Positions 6,853-7,092 of a stretch of 7,092 bases of DNA are shown one piece after another. Origin of the DNA: Soonwooa sp032062245 (GTDB taxonomy: Bacteria > Bacteroidota > Bacteroidia > Flavobacteriales > Weeksellaceae); the NCBI RefSeq assembly GCF_032062245.1, contig NZ_DAMBQF010000047.1, positions 1-7,092 on the forward strand, read 5' to 3'. Every line of letters starts with the position of its first letter. Position 1 is the first letter of the stretch. The translations under genes were made by a program, and so were the position numbers. The notes under the pieces are model-generated. The model did no database searches, was not told the DNA's origin, and worked only from the letters and a program-made list of their open reading frames with translations.

Positions 6853-7053
6853 TACGGCTAACATGGGTTTTGCAAGATGCGGGGTTGAAGGAAATCTCAG
6901 AAAATTTGTAGAAAATACCCGCAAAAACTTTTCCATTTTTTAGTTTTTTCGTAATTTTAAAAAATGGAAAAAGTTTTTGCTAGCGTTCGGTTATCCTCTC
7001 CACTTCCGGTTGCAGTAGCCCGCACCTCGCAAAGCCCTTTTCCGTTAGGCGAT
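6853..7053 (+). other. attC-like cassette site 5|6 (long class)
   Basis: AAC is at 6860-6862 and GTT at 7044-7046, spanning 187 bases. The left arm 6865-6883 pairs with 7019-7037 except at positions 4, 10 and 13, the same three as in site 1|2. The spacers are AT and TTTTCC. TTTGTAG at 6905 lies 45 bases from AAC. The centre carries a long inverted repeat at 6921-6980, listed separately. Confidence 0.82.
6921..6980. repeat. Inner inverted repeat of site 5|6
   Basis: GCAAAAACTTTTCCATTTTT on the left pairs with AAAAATGGAAAAAGTTTTTG (6960-6979) and the following C on the right. One base bulges (four T against five A), leaving an AT-rich loop. Site 1|2 has a hairpin at the same place that also begins GCAAAA and ends TTTTGC, 59 bases long against 60 here, with different bases between. 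Both are followed by CTA or CTAG and then CGTTC. This inner hairpin defines the long class of site. Confidence 0.75.
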
Positions 7054-7092
7054 ATGCTGTAAAAATTCGACACCAAAATAAAATTTCTCCAA
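7045..7092 (+). mobile_element. Start of cassette 6 (cut by window end)
   Basis: The cassette begins with GTTAGGCGAT at the 7044 core, and CGACAC follows at 7067-7072, the leader motif also seen in cassettes 3 and 4. No gene start can be placed before the window ends: an ATG at 7053 is followed one codon later by a stop. Confidence 0.6.

Larger units (their letters stand above)
4926..7044 (+). mobile_element. Cassette 5 (reverse-oriented ATPase/nuclease pair plus site)
   Basis: Its start GTTAGCCGTA (4925-4934) is the exact reverse complement of TACGGCTAAC (6853-6862) in its own terminal site. Complementarity continues through TTAT / ATAA after one A/C position. It is the largest cassette here and the only one with two genes. 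Both genes run on the minus strand, against cassettes 1-4, so they must rely on a promoter inside the cassette. Confidence 0.77.

Noticed and set aside
87..7046. Insertion sequences or MITEs with terminal inverted repeats
   Set aside because: The terminal repeats differ in every unit, no transposase or target duplication is seen, and the repeats match a cassette that closes on itself.
1475..7046. The hairpins as riboswitches or structured RNAs
   Set aside because: They sit at every cassette junction whatever the gene or its orientation, and the conserved features are at AAC/GTT and the arms, which fits recombination sites better.
1469..7053. CRISPR array
   Set aside because: The repeats are 124-187 bases with variable sequence, are separated by whole genes, and no cas genes are present.
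1..7092. ISCR2, ermF or aadS neighbours usually linked to tet(X), tRNA or rRNA genes, and integrase or attI
   Set aside because: None can be found in the window on either strand.

Overview
The window looks like Bacteroidota (Flavobacteriia-type) DNA. It is AT-rich, its start codons lack Shine-Dalgarno sequences, and it carries tet(X), a gene typical of that phylum. The composition changes from gene to gene: the two minus-strand genes at 4926-6769 are visibly more AT-rich than tet(X). This fits an accessory region assembled from separately acquired pieces.

The region is a tandem array of five complete, self-contained cassettes plus two partial ends: 88-1658 (DUF389 membrane protein), 1659-2985 (tet(X)), 2986-3959 (unknown cytosolic protein), 3960-4925 (unknown, TTG start) and 4926-7044 (minus-strand ATPase plus a possible nuclease). 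A flank (1-87) and the start of a sixth cassette (7045-7092) lie at the ends. Between genes sit attC-like folded sites of 124-187 bases, each AAC - 2 or 3 bases - 19-base arm - centre - matching arm - 6 bases - GTT. Each cassette begins GTTNNNNNN and ends with the reverse complement of its own start, not its neighbour's. That is the hallmark of a circular cassette cut after the G of GTT, as in integrons.

The sites differ from textbook attC. The spacers are asymmetric (2-3 versus 6 bases). A TTTGTGC pair lies exactly 37 bases apart in three sites. There are two size classes, the longer one with an extra inner hairpin. A/C mismatches recur at fixed arm positions and become G-T wobbles only on the bottom strand. 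No integrase, attI or transposase gene is in the window, so the recombinase is unknown.

The genes do not form a pathway; what they share is packaging. The main points of interest are an apparently intact tet(X) as a bona fide cassette, a candidate ATPase/nuclease defence pair in an inverted-orientation cassette, and the site family itself, which may be a divergent integron or an undescribed cassette system.
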